Notes: generated by a model not told the origin, from the letters alone. A DNA stretch of 64,000 bases from Maratus speciosus (GCA_963932465.1 OZ010786.1:274072411-274136410); one strand, 5' to 3'; positions 36,314 through 48,182 are shown, numbered from the stretch's first letter. Numbers and translations are program-made.

Positions 36314-36960
36314 GAGTATAAATTCGTAAATATTTTCTCCTGGTAGAAGAAAATAAAACACCTTTCTTTTTAGTCACATTTTTATATTTGCACTAATACA
36401 AACTATTTTAAAGAATGTAATAACGATAATTATAAGGTTTAAAAGTTATTTAGGCAATCGCTTAAAAATTAATAAAAATAATTAAATAAAGAAAAATAAC
36501 TATTGATAAGGATTTTACACTACTTTATCGAAGATTACATAATGTATGTTTATAAAATTTTTGTGCATTCATAAAGACTATAAAATAAAATAAACTATTT
36601 AATGTAATTTAACCAAAAGATACAAAATGTATGAGTATAAATTCTTAAATACTTTCTCCTGGTAGAAGAAAATAAAACACCTTTCTTTTTAGTCACATTT
36701 TTATATTTGCACTAATACAAACTATCTTAAAGAATGTAATACCGATAATTATAATGTTTAAAAGTTATTTAGGCAGTCACTAAAAATTAATAAAAATAAT
36801 TAAATAAAGAAAAATAACTATTGATAAGAATTTTACATTACTTTATCGAAGATTACAAAATGTATGTTTATAAAATTTTTGTGCATTCATAAAGACTATA
36901 AAATAAAATAAATTATTTAATGTAATTTAACCGAAAGATACAAAAGGTATGAGTAAAAAA
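36314..36960 (+). repeat. Tandem repeat, 319-bp unit, two full copies
   Basis: GAGTATAAATTC starts at 36314 and again at 36633 (period 319), and a third start with a degenerate continuation follows at 36951. The two full units are highly similar by eye, with TTCTCCTGGTAGAAGAAAAT in both. No coding content. Confidence 0.75.
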
Positions 36961-37504
36961 TTCTTGCGTATTCATAAAAACTAAAATATAAGTATCAAAC
37001 AATAATAATGAAATCAAATGATGCAAAAGATAGATTCTGCGATTAATAAATTTGCAATGAATAAACACAACTTAAAGACTTACCGAATCAATACGGACGC
37101 AAACATACAATGCAATGCTATATATTGAAATGAAATGAGTGACCGGTTGTAGCTTTGTTATCACCGTACTCGAATAGCACGAATGACGCGGCAAAAAAAA
37201 AAATCCAAAGCTGGGTGGGGTGGAGAGTAATTCTAGGAAAGATTCTCCTTGACCTTGCTTTACAGCCTTAGCGATACGAAAGCGGTATTTGTTTTGGGGG
37301 GGAAGGAATGGAGGATATTTTTATGAGAAGTCCTTAAAAGCAAGCATGATAAATAAAATTCACTTATTTCTTAAATCATATATTTTTGAATAGCTGAGAT
37401 TAAATTCTAACCTGGTTAGTGTTTACTTTTCTGACTTTGGTTGCAGAATTTTTGTTTTATAAAGTTATTTTCATTTTTACAAATTTGAAAAGAACGCTAC
37501 CATA

Positions 37505-37720
37505 GGCAGTGTTGAATTCAGAGGGTGGCGATAGGGAGGGGGGGGGGGGGCATTCCCCCCGGAGCAATGAGATGTCCTCCCCCGAAAGATTTGAGATTTT
37601 GTGTTTTTAATGGTCAATATGAACAATCCCCTTCCCCCCCCTTAGAGCCGCAGAAATCCCTCCCGGTGAAAAGCGTCCTGAATTCTACTCTACCCATAGG
37701 TTTAACATTAGCTTGCGACT
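37505..37720. repeat. G- and C-rich patch with mirrored GAATTC ends
   Basis: A run of 12 G lies at 37539-37550 and long C runs near 37620-37640. GTTGAATTCAGAGGG on the left and CCTGAATTCTAC on the right suggest a small inverted-end repeat. It is followed by a piece (CCATAGGTTTAACATTAGCT) related to the hairpin MITE at 3684. Quadruplex-forming potential. Confidence 0.4.
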
Positions 37721-38619
37721 TTCTTTGTACTTCATATATACATATGTGTTTCGTCCTCGCAAAAATGTACAGTCAAACTTATTTATTTATTTATTATTAT
37801 TATTATTAAACAAATAGCACTTGTAACTGACATTTTATTTATTTATTGTTATTTTTTTTTTAATCTAAATTTGTTCTGTAATTCTTCCGTTTTCTTAACA
37901 TTTGTTTTCATGTAACTGGCATTGAATTAACTATTTTTATGCATATGAAAAAATATATATGGCTTTAACTATAACTTTTATTAGTGAAATAATTATAATA
38001 AAGCAAATAAATACGCATAAATCATCAGGAATTTAATAGAGGCAAGGAATTTTATAGGAATCTTTATTTCTTTACACTGAATTCACAACTTTAAATCTTA
38101 TATTATTTTGTTTTACATTCATTGTTTTCAGTATGAGGATAAAAAAATAGCCATGCAAAGATATCGAAGATTAGTTTGGAAATATTATTTTATATTTTGT
38201 AAAAATATGTTAAAACTAAATAAAAATATCTAATCTATTTTGCTGCATTAAATATAAATCTCATAACGTATTTATATTTTTACTAAAACCCACGTTTAAA
38301 GTAATTAAGATTAATTTAAAAGAAATGAAGAAAAAATACATTTCCTCTCTTTAAATAAATATGTCGGTTAGGTAATATTAGCCCTCTACTGTCTAAACGA
38401 TGAGGATACATTAAATGCTTGCCGGAAATTGCCCTCAATGATTGACCGGTAAAATAAACGCAACTGTTTTCTCGCTTCCGATCCCTAGCCTGTTTGGTGA
38501 TAGCTGCCGTAATTACTGGCGCGTCACTTACGGCACTGTATTGTTTGACTACAAATGGCCTTAACTCACCCTGGCCGCAATGAATACGCCATGCGGCCCG
38601 AAGTTAGGTGTTTGTTGGG

Positions 38620-39515
38620 TCAGAAGTTTTTGAATTGAACATATGTTAAAATTCAATAAAAAATACGATACTTGTATATTTTGGCTTTGCCCAAAAAAAT
38701 TCCTGGCCCGAGATACAGGCCGCCAAAGATGGCATCCCGGGCACCATTTCCAATTCGCCATTTTCGATAAAAATTTTAAAGTGCTCTATCTCTAGAATGG
38801 TGCAAGATATTTTGTTGTGGGTTTTTTTATTTTAAAGATAATATTCTTCTGTTTAAAATGATATACCCAATTTTGAAAAATGTATTCAACTTTTCTTGTG
38901 GTAACCTTTTGAAAAAAAAAATTTTTTTTTTTAAATGCCAATCCTAAAAATTTTGATTTTTTTTGCTGTTGATCAATATCATTGGGAACTATCTTCACTG
39001 TAAAGGAGAACTTCCACTTTTGAGTTTAACAAATTTTAGAAACGTTTAAAAAATTCAGAGAATTTTACAGGAACTGTATATATACAGTTCCAGTAAAAGT
39101 CACTGAATTTTTGCTTATTTGTATCATATTTGTAAGGATAAGCCTACTATATATCCTAAACAAGTTAGAAATTGCAATATCAAATGTGGCAAATGAGGTG
39201 CGTGCGTAGTATTAACTAGTTTTATAAATATTCAGATCTTGGTGCAATAAGTGTTACACTCTTGAGCAAAAAGGCATGAATACAAAATTTACTGTAATTC
39301 CATATATTAAATTCAGTAATACGGAAGTAATATGAATCCATCTTAAAAGGACTTAATCGCCATGGCAGCTTAGAATCATTGCCTATCATGGTATATCATT
39401 GAATCAATTATGTATTATAGGATTTTTAAATAGAATGAAGAAAACTTTTATTAATGTCTTTTATGTTTTAATTTGATTTTCATAGCATTTGAAGTGATAC
39501 ATACTTTATTGCAGA
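38620..39515 (+). repeat. Fold-back copy 2, left arm
   Basis: Reverse complement of 40360-41255 at roughly 85-95% identity by eye. Landmarks paired with the other arm include CATATGTTAAAATT, AATTCCTGGCCCGAGATACA, GCTCTATCTCTAGAA and GGAACTGTATATATACAGTT. The last is itself a short palindrome. Confidence 0.75.
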
Positions 39516-39529
39516 GGTTTACAAAAAAT

Positions 39530-40200
39530 TACTTCCTGTGTCATAGAAAGTGCATAGTGTTTACAAGGACACACAAAAGATTTCGGATACTTTACCTTAT
39601 TGGAAATACTGTACATTAGCAATGATTGCTAGAGGTGCATTTTTAGTTGCGATATGAGTTTTTAAGTTTAATTAAATATTTCCACATTATGTTGTGTGTA
39701 TAAAGGCTGTAGATCATATACAGGGCTACACAAAAGAAATCGTAAGGGTATTGCTGGAAGTGCATTTTTAGTTGTGTTTGAATTTTTAAGTTTAACTAAG
39801 TTTTTCCATATTACGTTGTGTGCATAAATGCTGTAGATCATATACAGGGCTACACAAAAGAAATCTTAAGGGTTTACTGAGTATGAATGAAAGTAGCTTA
39901 AAGGTGATTTTTAAATGAGTTATGGATTTTTACACTGAACTACATTTAGTATACTAAGATATGTTTGGAGAATATAGATAAAATGATATACAGGTCCACG
40001 CAAAGAATTAGATACATGGTCGTCTATGGATGATATTCTCTGGAAGTGTGATTTCACTGGTTTTAAGGATGTTTTAATCTTAATTAAATATTAGCTAAAT
40101 AGTGGCATGTATATAAAGATAGTAGGTAAAATACAGGGTTGTATGAAAGTATTCAAGTATGCTTCAGTCTATTGACATAAATTTCTAAAAGTCAAATTCC
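39530..40200 (+). repeat. ~115-130-bp tandem repeat family X in the loop of fold-back copy 2
   Basis: ATACAGGGCTACACAAAAGA recurs at about 39720 and 39840, with weaker copies near 39560, 39990 and 40135 (ATACAGGTCCACGCAAAGAA, ATACAGGGTTGTATGAAAGT). Each is followed by a TGGAAGTGCATTTTTAGTT-like block and TTTAATTAAATATT. The same unit occurs at 49130-49440 in a different element. Confidence 0.65.
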
Positions 40201-40359
40201 GACCGATTTATGTGCTTTTAACAATTTCCAACATAGTTGAAAGTCTTTATGGATTCGATTTGTCTGCCCATCTGTCTGAACTCTAACTTGTATTAATATA
40301 ATTTGTATTGCTGTGTAATTGAAATATGTTATTGAGATTGTTTTACTATGTTCGGTATT

Positions 40360-41293
40360 GAAAATAAAGTATGTATCACTTCAAATGCTATGAAAATCAA
40401 ATTAAAACATAAGACATTAATAAAAGTTTTCTTCATTCTATTTAAAAATCCTATAATACATAATTGATTCAATGATATACTATGATAGGTAATGATTCTA
40501 GGTTGCCATGGCGATTAAGTCCTTTTAAGATGAATTCATATTACTTCCGTATTACTGAATTTAATATGTAGAATCATAATAAATTTTGTATTCATGCCCT
40601 TTTTGCCCAAGAGTGTAACTTATTGCACCAAGATCTGAATATTTATAAAACTAGTTATAGTATGCACGCACCTCATTTGCCACATTTGGTATTGCAATTT
40701 CTAACTTGTTTAGGATATATAGTAGGCTTATCCTTACAAATATAATACAAATAAGCAAAAATTCAGTGACTTTTACTGGAACTGTATATATACAGTTCCT
40801 GTAAACTTCTCTGAATTTTTTAAACGTTTCTAAAATTTGTTAAACTCAAAAGTGGAAGTTCTCCTTTACAGTGAAGGTAGTTCCCAATGGTAATTGATCA
40901 ACAGCAAAAAAATCAAAATTTTTGGGATTGATATTTCTAAAAAAAAAAATTTTTTTTCAAAAGGCTGCCACAAGAAAAGTTGAATACATTTTTCAAAATT
41001 GGGTATATCATTTTAAACAGAAGAATATTATCTTTAAAATAAAATAAACCGCAACAAAATATCTTGCACCGTTCTAGAGATAGAGCACTTTAAAATTTTT
41101 ATCAAAAATCGCGAATGAGAAAGGATGCCGGGGATGTCATCTTTGGCAGCCTGTATCTCGGGCCAGGAATTTTTTGGGGCAAAATGAAAATATACAAGTA
41201 TCTTACTTTTTCTTAAATTTTAACATATGTTCAATTCAAAAACTTCTGAGACTATGAAGGTAACCCCCCTGCCTGAGTTGATATGGATTCAGC
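40360..41293 (-). repeat. Fold-back copy 2, right arm
   Basis: Inverted partner of the left arm. Uninterrupted, and therefore the reference for locating the element inserted in the left arm. Confidence 0.75.
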
Positions 41294-42299
41294 CTTTCTA
41301 TAATAAATTTATACAGTTTAAAAGTTATTTCAAGTTTAATATATTAAAATATATTTGATTATTCACTGAGCATTGTTTTTCTATACCTGATATAAATTAA
41401 AAGTTAAAGTATATTGAATTTTCTTTAAGAAGTTAATTTGAGTTATGTATAAAGTTAAAAGTAATGAAATCGTGTTTTGAAGAAGATATACATTGATATT
41501 TTAGAGGCTCTTTGGTGCTTCAGTCCTTGTTCAACTGTATGTCGATATAGAGGAGAGGTCATTTTTGTTCTTTCAAAACTATTAAATTGTTAATGGAAGA
41601 ACTGTTTGATGTTTAATTTGGAACTTCATATGTCTGATAAGTTGAAGTGTCCTCTGGACAGAAAATGTGTCAGAAAGTTTTGCGTTGTTGAGCAGGGAAC
41701 TGGAGAACTACCTTAAGCATTATTGCAGATTAGTATTTTGTAATCAAGTTGTATGCCAGATATTCACTTAAAACATAAGTCATTCTATATTGTTTTAAAC
41801 AAAAATGCATGTTATAATAGTATGAGGCACACTCAATAAAATACGAATACACCAACTAGCGCACAGCCAATTACTGAAGACTAACCCGTCAGTACTTAAA
41901 GAGATAAAAATAGTTCTGCATTTTTCATTCAGGTAATAAAACTAATCTTTTATAATTGGGTTCACATGATTATATAACTTCCCCCTATAATTCTATGACT
42001 AAGCAATGGAAAACAATATGTTATGCACTAAAATCTTCCCTGAAAATGTAATAGTGCAAGTCACATGGAAATCCGTTCTGAAGAAAACAAGTTATATGCA
42101 CCTGGAACGAAATTTTCATTTGCATTTTATATACTTATTAGATTATTTTGAGTAGTTTGATTTGATATCTGTTAAATTCGTATTTTATTTTATTTTTGGC
42201 GTTTTAATTTCGTTTGCCAATTTAGCTATTGAATATTACACGAAAACAAACAAATTATGAATTATTTACAATTTTTTTGAACAATTGAGTTAATATTTT
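41294..42299. other. AT-rich stretch, dispersed repeat only
   Basis: No gene. GAAAATGTGTCAGAAAGTTT at 41662, followed by GTTGAGCAGGGAAC and GAGAACTACCTTAAGCATT, is the complement of the dispersed repeat also seen near 6220. The rest is unassigned. Confidence 0.4.
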
Positions 42300-42800
42300 G
42301 TAATTGGGTTGCAAGCATATTTTAAAAATATTCATGCTTGAAAATTACTTTAAAATCCATAAAAAATCTGTAAATTGAGATAAACATTACAAACAAATAT
42401 TACTGAAAGTACTTTTGCTTTCTATAAGACGTTGGAACAATCGAATGTGCAATGTTTAGAGGTTAAATTGCAGTAAAAGAGAAATTTATTGTTGTGTTAG
42501 GTTGTTGCCACCAAAAATATGATACCAGCGTTACTCATAGACATGTCTTTTCTTTATACTATTACATTAAGAGTAAACAGGTTCATTTTTCATAATCGGG
42601 TTGCACGCACCTTTAAAAATATCCATGCTTGAAAATTACTTTAAAATCCATTAAAATAAGAAAATTGAGATACAAATTTCAAACAAATTTCATTTGAAAG
42701 AACTTTTTCTATTCGACATTGTAAAAAATGAAACTATGTGATGTTTAGAAGTTAGAAAAATTGCAGTAAAGGCGCAATTTATGGGTTGCAATTTATGCGC
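42300..42800 (-). repeat. Dispersed repeat family H (copies 2 and 3, tandem)
   Basis: ATGCTTGAAAATTACTTTAA at 42337 and again at 42625 starts two head-to-tail copies of the family first seen at 20605. Copy 2 ends with GATACCAGCGTTACTCATAG and TTTATACTATTA near 42560. Copy 3 is cut at 42806 by the next element. A TTGGGTTGCA/TCGGGTTGCACGCA phrase precedes both. Confidence 0.6.
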
Positions 42801-42806
42801 ACTGAC

Positions 42807-44368
42807 CAGTGATGCCGCTGTACTTGAAAAAACCTGGGTCCCCGGGACCCATGATTTCCAAAAATGTGGGTCCCTTTTTGACAAAAGCGGGTCCCCATCA
42901 ATAATAATTTATATTTGAAAGGAATAAGTGAAACTTGTTTATTTGGAAAAGATAAATGAAATGCATTAATCACTGTTTTAATAATAATTAAATAATGAAT
43001 TAAAACCAGTATTATTTGCAATCAAATAAGATATTTTTAAAAAATATTAAGAGAAATTTTCTTTACTTTTTTAAAAGTAAAAATGCAAAATACAATTTTA
43101 ATTGTAAAATAATGTTTATTTAAGAGTAGAAGATACCAAGTTCAACTTATAACAAGTATCACTAACGTTCGCATTTCTTTTAAAAAGGGGCAAGATGGGT
43201 TTATTGAAAAAGATATTTTTGCTGAAAAAAAGAATACTTATGTTAAGTAAAGATGTACTTTTTGTTGAATGAATGGGTGCTTTCATTATACTTCCCATTG
43301 AATTATTTGTCGGCATGGATCTGTGTTGGAATCAGACATTTTCCTTGGAAGGGAAATTTACATCTAAATCATTAATAAGCATCAAATCCTAAATGTTCTG
43401 AAGGCGGGATACATTTCAATGCAGTAAGGAGGGGGGGGGGGGGGATTTTCACTGGTCCACCTACTGAATACATTATCAAAGTACACTGAAATCATGCTGT
43501 ATTTTTGGGAATCTCATTAAAAAAAAAATTAAATCCCATTTTATGAATTTTCTACCTATAAGTTTAGTTAGCACATCTTTTTTGGAGCTTTGACTAAATT
43601 CAAGTTTTTTCCGCGTTACTTTGACGAAATTCGCGTTTTTTCCGCGATCCTTTTGTCGAAATTCGCTATTTTTTCGCGAGCCTGTCACGAAAATCGTGTT
43701 TTTTCCACGATACTTTGACAAAATTCGGCTGTATTCCGCGATTTTTTGACGAAATTCGCTATTTTTCGCGATATTTCGACGAAATACACTATTTTGTCTC
43801 AGCCCTTTTACGAAAATAGCGTTTTTTCCGCGATATTTTGATGAAATTTGTGCTTTTTTCGCGATCCTTTGACGAAAATCGGCTTTTTTACGCGATATTT
43901 TGATGAAATTTGCTCTTTTTTCGCGATCCTTTGACAAAATTCGGCTTTTTTTCGCGATTTTTTGACGAAATCCGCTATTTTTTAACGAAATAAGCTAATT
44001 TGTCGCGGCCCTTTTACGAAAATCGCGTTTTTTCGCAATATTTTGATGAAATTTGCGCTCATTTACGCGATATTTTGATGAAATTTGCGCTTATTTCCGC
44101 GATTTTTTGACGAAATTCGCTTTTTTTTTCGCGATCCTTTGACGAAATACGCTATTTTTTCACAGTCCTTTTACGAAAATCGCTGTTTTTGCGCGATATT
44201 TTGATGAGATTTGCGCTTTTTTCACGATTCTTTGACGAAAATCGGCTTTTCCCCGCGATTTTTTGACGAAATTACGCGTCCCACGGGACGCGTAAGAGCT
44301 ATTTTTTTGCGTCCCGTCTCCGATTTTTCGCGTAATTTACGCGCTATAGCGCGTCCGCGGCATCCCTA
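42807..44368. mobile_element. hAT-like non-autonomous element built on a minisatellite
   Basis: Ends are CAGTGATGCCGCTGTAC (42807) and the inverted CCGCGGCATCCCTA (to 44368), matching at 10 of 12 terminal positions and of hAT style. Subterminal GGGTCCC/GGGACC words lie at the left and GCGTCCCACGGGACGCG with CGCGCTATAGCGCG at the right. The 8-bp flanks do not match (GCACTGAC, TAGTGTTT), so either a target duplication was lost or the ends are off. The interior is AT-rich left and a minisatellite right. Confidence 0.55.
43585..44300. repeat. ~31-bp minisatellite, about 23 copies
   Basis: Units read approximately TTTTTTCCGCGATATTTTGA then CGAAATTCGC, with variants CGATCCTTTGACGAAAATCG. CpG-rich against an AT-rich background. 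The minus strand is open for 153 codons (43476-43937) because the unit is rich in K, R, F and N codons; this is a property of the repeat, not a gene. The period of 31 rotates the frame, giving ~31-residue protein-level periodicity. Confidence 0.75.
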
Positions 44369-44711
44369 TAGTGTTTTTACTTTATAATGTAGATATATAC
44401 CATACAAACAAGAACTTCACTAAATGCTGCGTGATTTGATGGATTTTTTTTTTTTTTTTTTGTATTGTCAGGAAAAATCCCATATTTTTCTCTTACACCC
44501 ACGAAGATAGCACGCATTCTGTTATTAAAGCTCAGGGATTTTACTATGGTTGCGAGACAATAACGTCATGTTTTCTGATTGTCTTTTTAACAATTTGTGG
44601 ATGGGAATGCACAAATTTCAGCTATTGTGATTGCCGTATTATTTCTTTTAATTTATTTTACCTGGAAGGCTCTTTATAATTGACATGGGCAAAGCTGGGT
44701 AGTTCTGCTAG
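44369..44711 (+). mobile_element. Helitron 3' end fragment
   Basis: GGGCAAAGCTGGGTAGTTCT then GCTAG ends at 44711 and is followed by T. This matches the widespread Helitron end of the form GGGCAA.GC.GGGTA..CTGCTAG with its small hairpin. Insertion between A and T is as expected on the 3' side. The 5' end was not identified; the body may continue left of the 42807-44368 element. Confidence 0.55.
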
Positions 44712-44713
<2 letters not shown>

Positions 44714-44759
<46 letters not shown>

Positions 44760-44778
44760 TTTTGGGGGGGGGGGGGGG
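44714..44778. repeat. (TA)n-(T)n-(G)n simple repeat
   Basis: TA repeat 44714-44750, T run 44751-44763, G run 44764-44778. Such compound runs often mark slippage. Confidence 0.9.
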
Positions 44779-46043
44779 CTAAATGATAAAAATACAATTT
44801 CAAAGTGTTATTAAAAAAAATTAGTATTATTTCAATAGTTGCAGCAGACTTTTTTAATTACGCAGCTTTTGCATATTTGTTAAATTTTTGTTTTATTACG
44901 AAATCTTTATTTTGTTATGATATATTAGCAGGAAAGCCTGGTTTACCCAGAAGTATTCTGAATGCTAATAGTGTGTTTGTTAGAACATAAACTAGCCGAA
45001 CTTTGCTCATTGAAACGCTTCCATATTGTCAGTCATTTTTATCAGTTTTTCAAATTTTAAGTGGAAAACGCAATTTTTACTTACCATCCTAGGATGGGCA
45101 TTTACGCTATTTTATACTATTTGTTAGTTGCATATCATGCTATTTGTTAGTTGTATGCAAAGTATCATTGGTTGGTCAATTTTCTTTATCAGTTAGAGTC
45201 GAAATCTCACAGCAATTTTTAGTGTATATTTTCAAATGGTAAATCAAAGATAACTGCTTTGAATTTTTATGTAGACTGCTAAAAGAATGTCTGAAACATT
45301 TACACATTTAGGAGACATTTAGAATTAATAAGTTCTGTAGCGGATAATCAAATTTCTACTTTATAAGCAATTACATTAAAAAAAAAAAAAAAAAAAAAAA
45401 AATAGAACATATTGGGGAAAAAAGGGATACAGTGAGAGGAGTTCAAGATATTTTTCAGTGTTTCATGCCAAATCTATTTTATTAACTTTTTTTTTCATTT
45501 GGCTACTGTTTTTTATCTTTTATTTGCCAAATTGCTAATGTTGGTGAAAAGCCAGCAAGAACCCTGCATATCACAGATATAAAATTTGACCGCCCCCACA
45601 CTGCATTATCGAGATTATATCAAAGATGTGATATTACTATACATTTTAGCAAGGCCAAGATCATCAAGAAAATGGTTAGTTATTACGATTCATCTATCAA
45701 AGAATTTTTATAGATTATATACAGAAATAATAACACTTGTAGTAATAGTTTATCCTACATTGTCCCCAATATTTGGACCAATTTACCAAATGCGAATGAC
45801 AGTCTTTGCCCACCAGCCAAACTACCCTGTGTTGTAGTTTGGAATATTCCAATGGATATTTGATTTGAAAGGACTCGGTTTTCCTACTTTGTATTTTCTA
45901 GTTTCAACCCTGATGATGAGTAGGATTGTACTTGAAAGCACTAGGTTTTAGATATACAATTTTTGTATTTTATATTTTATCTATTAATACAAATAACAAT
46001 GCATTAAACACCTTTTAGTAGAATTTTGATTGAATTTATTCAT
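44779..46043. other. No gene seen
   Basis: AT-rich; a 24-base A run lies at 45378-45401. Frames of 61 and 83 codons (44805, 45586) match nothing I know. A CTGATGA..GAAA spacing at 45910-45936 was examined as a ribozyme candidate and rejected. Confidence 0.4.
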
Positions 46044-46260
46044 CTAACAAGTAGGGATGCACTGAATTGTGATTTTAACTGAATACTGAATATTCGGCAG
46101 ACAGGTAAACTGAATGCTGAATATTCGACAGACGGGTAAATCGAATACTGAACGGCTAGCTGAATAGTAACTGTTAGGCTGAATATTCCGCTGGTCGAAT
46201 GCTTTTATATTTCAAAGTTTAAAAGTATTAAAAAGTTAAATTTTAAGACAATTTTACCTA

Positions 46261-47876
46261 AGGGGCTATCCACAAATGATGTCACGCTTGAAGGGGGGGG
46301 GGGGGGTTCATGAAATTGTGACAGTTTGTTACAAGGGGATGGAGGGGGTAAGAAGAAATGTGACATCACACATTTTAGTTAAAATAAAAGCATTAAAAAT
46401 CAGCATATTAAATTTTAAAGTTATTTTGAAATTAAAGTATTTTTTATTGATAAAGTAAAGATAAGATTTAAAGCCAAATATATCAAATTCCATTTCAAAT
46501 TCCAAAATACTACTGTTTTCAATTGCTCTTTCATATTAATATTTTATTACTATTGTATATTAATTATGTTTTTTTTTTTTTTTTTTTTTTTTTGTAAACC
46601 TTAGTCTTATCCTTCTATATATAAAAAAAAGTTTTGATTTGGAAATGAACCAATGAAAATTTGCATAGATATTCCAGGAATATCGGCATCCAATTTGAAT
46701 GCTTAAGTGCCTTTCTTCGTTAATATTAAAAAAACTGTTGCATACAAAAATATGAAAATCAGTAGTATTATACAGAAATGTTTGATAAACACGCTGTTGC
46801 AGACAGTTTTTAAATCGAAGAATTATTTTAAGAGATATTTAATGCCAAAGTTGAACAAAATCGTTCCATTAAAAAAGTTTTATAGGAGCAAAAACTGTAC
46901 ATAGGAATTTAATCATTTTTAGATCATTTTATGCGTCAGAATTTCCCGGTGTGCAGATTGCGTTTCGTTTTTTAATTTGACTCATTTTTTGAGGTTTTAT
47001 TTCTATTTTAAATTCAAATTTTCAGCATTTCAAGAGATATTTTTTAGATATTTTAGAAAATTGTATTAATTTAAACTGTTGTCAGCTGTATAAACAGCGC
47101 AAACAATAATGTTTGCTTCAAATTAAAAATTTATTTTACACGTGACTATTATAAACAGAAAATATAAAAAGCAGGAACTCATTGAAAATTACGTCATAAA
47201 AACTATAATTACACGTGAATTTTAAAAGAGAAAGAATATTGTAAAATAATAAATTCATTAACATGCGTTAGAAGTCTTAAATAGGAGAATTTATGTCACA
47301 TTACACTTATTACGTAAAATGAACAAAAAATAATATTACAAAACAGTTTCAATTTTAAAATTTCGCGAGACATTTATTTGATATTTTAAGATGATCATAA
47401 TATTTCATTTCTAACAAAAGTACTTTTATGTGAATATTAAAAAGAGAAAGAAAAGTTTGGTGAAAATTACGTCAGATTATAATTGTCAGATTCAAATTAT
47501 AATTCAATCTTCCAAAATCTTTTTAAAGCCGATCAAATTAGCGTGCTGTTAGAGTCTGCGGTGTCTGAACGGGGATGGACGAGCGTGGCTCGTAGGGGGC
47601 AGAGCCCCCTAGTTTCATACAAAATAAGTGCACAAATCATGTTTATTGTTATGCTCACAAATGTCATTAAAACACATAGTTAAAATTGAAAAATAAAATT
47701 TGAAATATAATCTATAACATAGAACTTTGTTTCTGAACTGCAAGTATACGTTTATGTAATATAGTGTGACATGTGACAGGGGGGGGGGGGGGTATGATGA
47801 AGTGTGACACCTTGTAACAAAGGGGGGAGGTCAAAAATATTGAAAAAAAGTGTGACATCATTTATGGACTGCCCCT
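46261..47876. mobile_element. AGGGGCT-TIR element interrupted by a Helitron
   Basis: AGGGGCTATCCACAAATGAT then GTCAC at the left and GTGACATCATTTATGGACTG then CCCCT at the right are inverted repeats. Subterminal G runs (12-14 G) followed by TGTGACA blocks occur near both ends. Termini of the form GGGGCTGTCCATAAATGA are widespread in arthropods, but I do not assign the superfamily. Flanks are CTA and AAT, with no clear duplication. Confidence 0.6.
46610..47612 (+). mobile_element. Non-autonomous Helitron
   Basis: Begins TCCTTCTATATATAAAAAAA after A, the usual Helitron 5' start (TC, TATATA, A-rich). Ends GAGCGTGGCTCGT, then GGGGGCAGAGCCCCCTAG and T: a GC hairpin directly before CTAG, and no target duplication. 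About 1.0 kb, AT-rich, with no Rep/helicase frame. It lies inside the 46261-47876 element. Confidence 0.8.
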
Positions 47877-48131
47877 AATATTTAACAGATACTTCCATTT
47901 TGATAAACAAGACCTTTTTTAAACAAGAACTTTTACACTTAGAAAAATCTACTTTGAGTTTTATTACTTATGAAAAGGATAGTTATAAAACTTTTTAATT
48001 AATAAAATTTTAAATTTCATGGTATCTTCTGTGTTTTAAAACGAATGTGTAAAATTTTGTTATATTCTAAAACAAATATTTTAAAATCAAAGAGAAATTG
48101 TGACAGAATTAAAAGAAAAAAATTGGACAAA

Positions 48132-48166
48132 GACACAATAAACAGTCATTTACTGTTTATTGTGTC
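48132..48166. other. Perfect 15-bp hairpin
   Basis: GACACAATAAACAGT, a 5-base loop (CATTT), then ACTGTTTATTGTGTC. No adjacent coding region, so a terminator or RNA role is not supported. It lies 16 bases left of the next MITE. Confidence 0.6.
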
Positions 48167-48182
48167 AGGAAGAAGGGACTAA

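Larger units (their letters stand above)
34939..38619. mobile_element. 3.7-kb TIR element splitting a fold-back arm
   Basis: CCCAACAAACACTGAACTTT then CGGGCC at the left is mirrored by GGCCCGAAGTTAGGTGTTTG then TTGGG at the right. The uninterrupted opposite arm reads ..TAGTCTCAGAAG.., so insertion after TC with a 2-base TC duplication explains the junctions. Subterminal DNA on both sides is GC-richer with GGCC/GGCCG words. No transposase frame was found. Superfamily not assigned. Confidence 0.7.
34884..41293. mobile_element. Large fold-back element, copy 2
   Basis: The ends are inverted: ATCCATGTCAATTCAGGCAG at the left and CCTGCCTGAGTTGATATGGA at the right, followed inward by TACCTTCATAGTCT on the left and its complement on the right. 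After removing a nested 3.7-kb element from the left arm, arms of about 950 bp face each other (34884-34938 plus 38620-39515; 40360-41293) around an ~850-bp loop. The same terminal words end fold-back copy 1. No transposase seen. Confidence 0.75.

Noticed and set aside
43476..43937. 153-codon minus-strand frame
   Set aside because: It is a translation of the 31-bp minisatellite and has no independent evidence of being a gene.
43585..44300. CRISPR-like array
   Set aside because: Units are contiguous and diverged with no unique spacers; the context is eukaryotic.
45905..45945. Hammerhead-ribozyme-like CTGATGA..GAAA spacing
   Set aside because: A five-pair stem (GAGTA with TACTT) can be drawn, but an unpaired base separates it from the CTGATGA core and I found no flanking stems I and III. 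Chance is more likely.
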